Assembly: GCA_937874345.1 (NCBI GenBank)
Contig: CALNBT010000153.1
Location: forward strand, 1-7,934
Source of the DNA: an uncultured Prevotella sp.
Lineage (GTDB): Bacteria; Bacteroidota; Bacteroidia; Bacteroidales; Bacteroidaceae
DNA length: 7,934 nucleotides
Direction: 5' to 3'
Shown: one piece after another, positions 6,823 through 7,934 of the stretch
Numbering within the stretch: the first letter of the stretch is position 1
Layout: the number at the start of each line of letters is the position of its first letter
Position numbers and translations under genes: made by a program
The notes under the pieces: model-generated
Seen by the model: only the letters and a program-made list of their open reading frames with translations
Told to the model about the DNA's origin: nothing
Database searches by the model: none

Positions 6823-7761
6823 TTACAGAAATCTCACACTCTTGTGTTTGTTTCTTCCTTTCTTGGCGAGATTGACATCCATCTGATAACCCAAGAATAA
6901 TTCGTGACTTCCATTCCCAGGATTAATGGCCGAAGTATACAACTCATAGCTATACCCCAAGACGATGCCATGAACATTTCCACCGATCAGGAATGTTACT
7001 GAATTGGTTGGACTATAAGAAATACCTCCATACATCATTTTTTTATCATAAGAATATACCAAACGACCGGTAATATCACCGCGGTAGGTAACGCCATCAG
7101 TCCTCATCAGGACAGAAGGAATTATTGAAATAAACGGATTTCTCAATTGTATATTGTATCCACCTGTCAAATAATATGTAGGATCTATTTGCAACTGATT
7201 CTTCTCATTGAATGTAATTAAGGGTGAAGTGAGATGCAAAGCGGATAAGCCTACATACCAAGAACCATGCGAGTAATAAAGCCCTGTGCCAAGATCCAAG
7301 GCATTTCCACTGGCTTTTGTATTGAAAAAGGCAGGGTCTTGACTATCTTCTAGGTTAAGGCGTGTGCCATCAAACGACTCACTCAAAAGTCCAACCTGAG
7401 CTCCCAAAGCCATCTTCCCACCAAAAAGTTTGAACTGGTAGGCATATTGTAATTGAAGACGTTGATGAGTAAACAAACCAATTTGATCATTTATCAATTG
7501 TGCTCCTACCCCTTGGTACGATTTTAAAGCATAAAACGGAACATCAGCAGCAGCATACATTGTGCGAGGATTATTCTGAAAACCAACAAAATTCATCGCA
7601 TAGGCGGCGGTGATGTTCAGTTTTGCTTGTTTCCCCACAGAGGCAGGATTAAACGAAGGCTGCATATCGAAATAATGACTAAACGACACGTCATATTGAC
7701 CTCTGGCAACAAGAGCAACAAAGGACAACAGCATCAATATGATTTTTGAATGTTTCAACAC
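6823..7761 (-). CDS. porP: PorP/SprF family outer-membrane protein of the T9SS, first gene of the operon
   Basis: About 312 residues. A signal peptide (LKHSKIILMLLSFVALVARG, cleavage likely ARG/QYD) precedes the PorP/SprF family start, with SHYFDMQPSFNPASVGK followed by repeated amphipathic strands of a 14-strand-type barrel (ITAAYAMNFVGF, GVGAQLINDQIGLF, YAYQFKLFGGKMALGAQVG, GLYYSHGSWYVGLSALH, YLTGGYNIQ, GDITGRLVYSYDKKMMYGG, GSHELFLGYQMDV). The protein ends in a basic tail, AKKGRNKHKSVRFL. In P. gingivalis PorP is required for type IX secretion and its gene heads the same porPKLMN order. No in-frame ATG precedes the signal peptide: the frame starts at GTG (7761) or TTG (7758), and the first in-frame ATG (7734) would remove the basic n-region. 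I use 7761, but the exact start is uncertain. No Shine-Dalgarno is visible. Confidence 0.92.
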   Translation of the reverse strand: MLKHSKIILMLLSFVALVARGQYDVSFSHYFDMQPSFNPASVGKQAKLNITAAYAMNFVGFQNNPRTMYAAADVPFYALKSYQGVGAQLINDQIGLFTHQRLQLQYAYQFKLFGGKMALGAQVGLLSESFDGTRLNLEDSQDPAFFNTKASGNALDLGTGLYYSHGSWYVGLSALHLTSPLITFNEKNQLQIDPTYYLTGGYNIQLRNPFISIIPSVLMRTDGVTYRGDITGRLVYSYDKKMMYGGISYSPTNSVTFLIGGNVHGIVLGYSYELYTSAINPGNGSHELFLGYQMDVNLAKKGRNKHKSVRFL

Positions 7762-7782
7762 AAAAGCATAACGGATAACAGC

Positions 7783-7790
7783 TAAAATTA
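7783..7790 (-). promoter_or_regulatory. Candidate -7 element of the porP operon promoter
   Basis: On the minus strand TAATTTTA matches the Bacteroides -7 consensus TAnnTTTG at five of six fixed positions and would start a transcript about 15-20 nt before the porP start. No clear -33 box sits at the right distance. A competing candidate lies further upstream: TTGACA (7826-7831) with CAGATTTC (7803-7810) 18 nt beyond its TTG, but that -7 matches only four of six. The operon may instead use an ECF sigma factor, as reported for P. gingivalis T9SS genes (SigP). This is a weak call. Confidence 0.25.
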
Positions 7791-7891
7791 TTGCATATAG
7801 ACGAAATCTGAAATAACTAGACCAATGTCAAGAAAGCTTTCCAATTTAGAACATTTGTACTTATCCTCGCTTTCTCATCAAAAAATATCCG

Positions 7892-7899
7892 TACTTTTG
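7892..7899 (+). promoter_or_regulatory. Bacteroides-type -7 promoter element for a divergent gene beyond the right edge
   Basis: TACTTTTG matches TAnnTTTG completely, sits in the familiar context ATCCGTACTTTTGCA, and has an A-rich stretch upstream. A weak TTTC at 7871-7874 is the best -33 candidate (17 nt spacer, slightly short). Transcription would begin near 7905 and run rightwards, so about 30 nt of leader are in the window and no start codon is yet seen. It does not serve the T9SS operon, which runs the other way. Confidence 0.55.
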
Positions 7900-7934
7900 C
7901 ACAACCATTGCAATATTTCTTATTTTCTATGTAT

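Noticed and set aside
1..7934. CRISPR array, insertion sequence, tRNA/rRNA or prophage signals
   Set aside because: I found no regularly spaced repeats, transposase motifs, terminal inverted repeats or structured RNA gene sequences anywhere in the window.

Overview
The window comes from a Bacteroidota genome, most probably order Bacteroidales (the Porphyromonas/Tannerella/Parabacteroides neighbourhood). Three things point there: a type IX secretion system (T9SS) core cluster, which is confined to this phylum; AT-rich leaders with few Shine-Dalgarno sequences; and a good Bacteroides-type promoter (TAnnTTTG class) at the right edge. No species can be named from the sequence.

Layout: positions 1-920 hold the 3' part of a PLP-dependent C-S lyase/aminotransferase (PatB/MalY type) on the plus strand. 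Positions 921-1161 are a convergent intergenic region with two hairpins, one after each flanking transcription unit. From 7761 down to 1162 the minus strand carries six tightly spaced genes in the order porP, porK, porL, porM, porN and an outer-membrane beta-barrel protein. The gaps are 15, 5, 68, 42 and 35 nt, so they look like one operon. Positions 7762-7934 hold the operon's leader and, pointing the other way, the promoter of a gene outside the window.

How the genes work together (established for the families): PorL and PorM form the inner-membrane, proton-driven rotary motor. The periplasmic part of PorM reaches up to the PorK lipoprotein/PorN ring under the outer membrane. PorP is an outer-membrane beta-barrel of the PorP/SprF family, linked to the same complex. 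The system exports proteins bearing C-terminal T9SS signals across the outer membrane. The last gene is a small PorT-like barrel whose role is unknown; its position suggests co-expression with the T9SS. No cargo protein and no other T9SS part (translocon, PorU/V, PorT proper, regulators) lies in the window.

The window is therefore mainly a recognisable, intact T9SS core locus, and I see no wholly new system. The points worth a second look are the attached barrel gene, the lack of a usable ATG for porP with a mini-ORF touching its start, the poly-Ser/basic tail of PorN, the basic end of PorP, the motor residues in PorL/PorM, and the cysteine-less sulfatase-modifying-factor fold in PorK.
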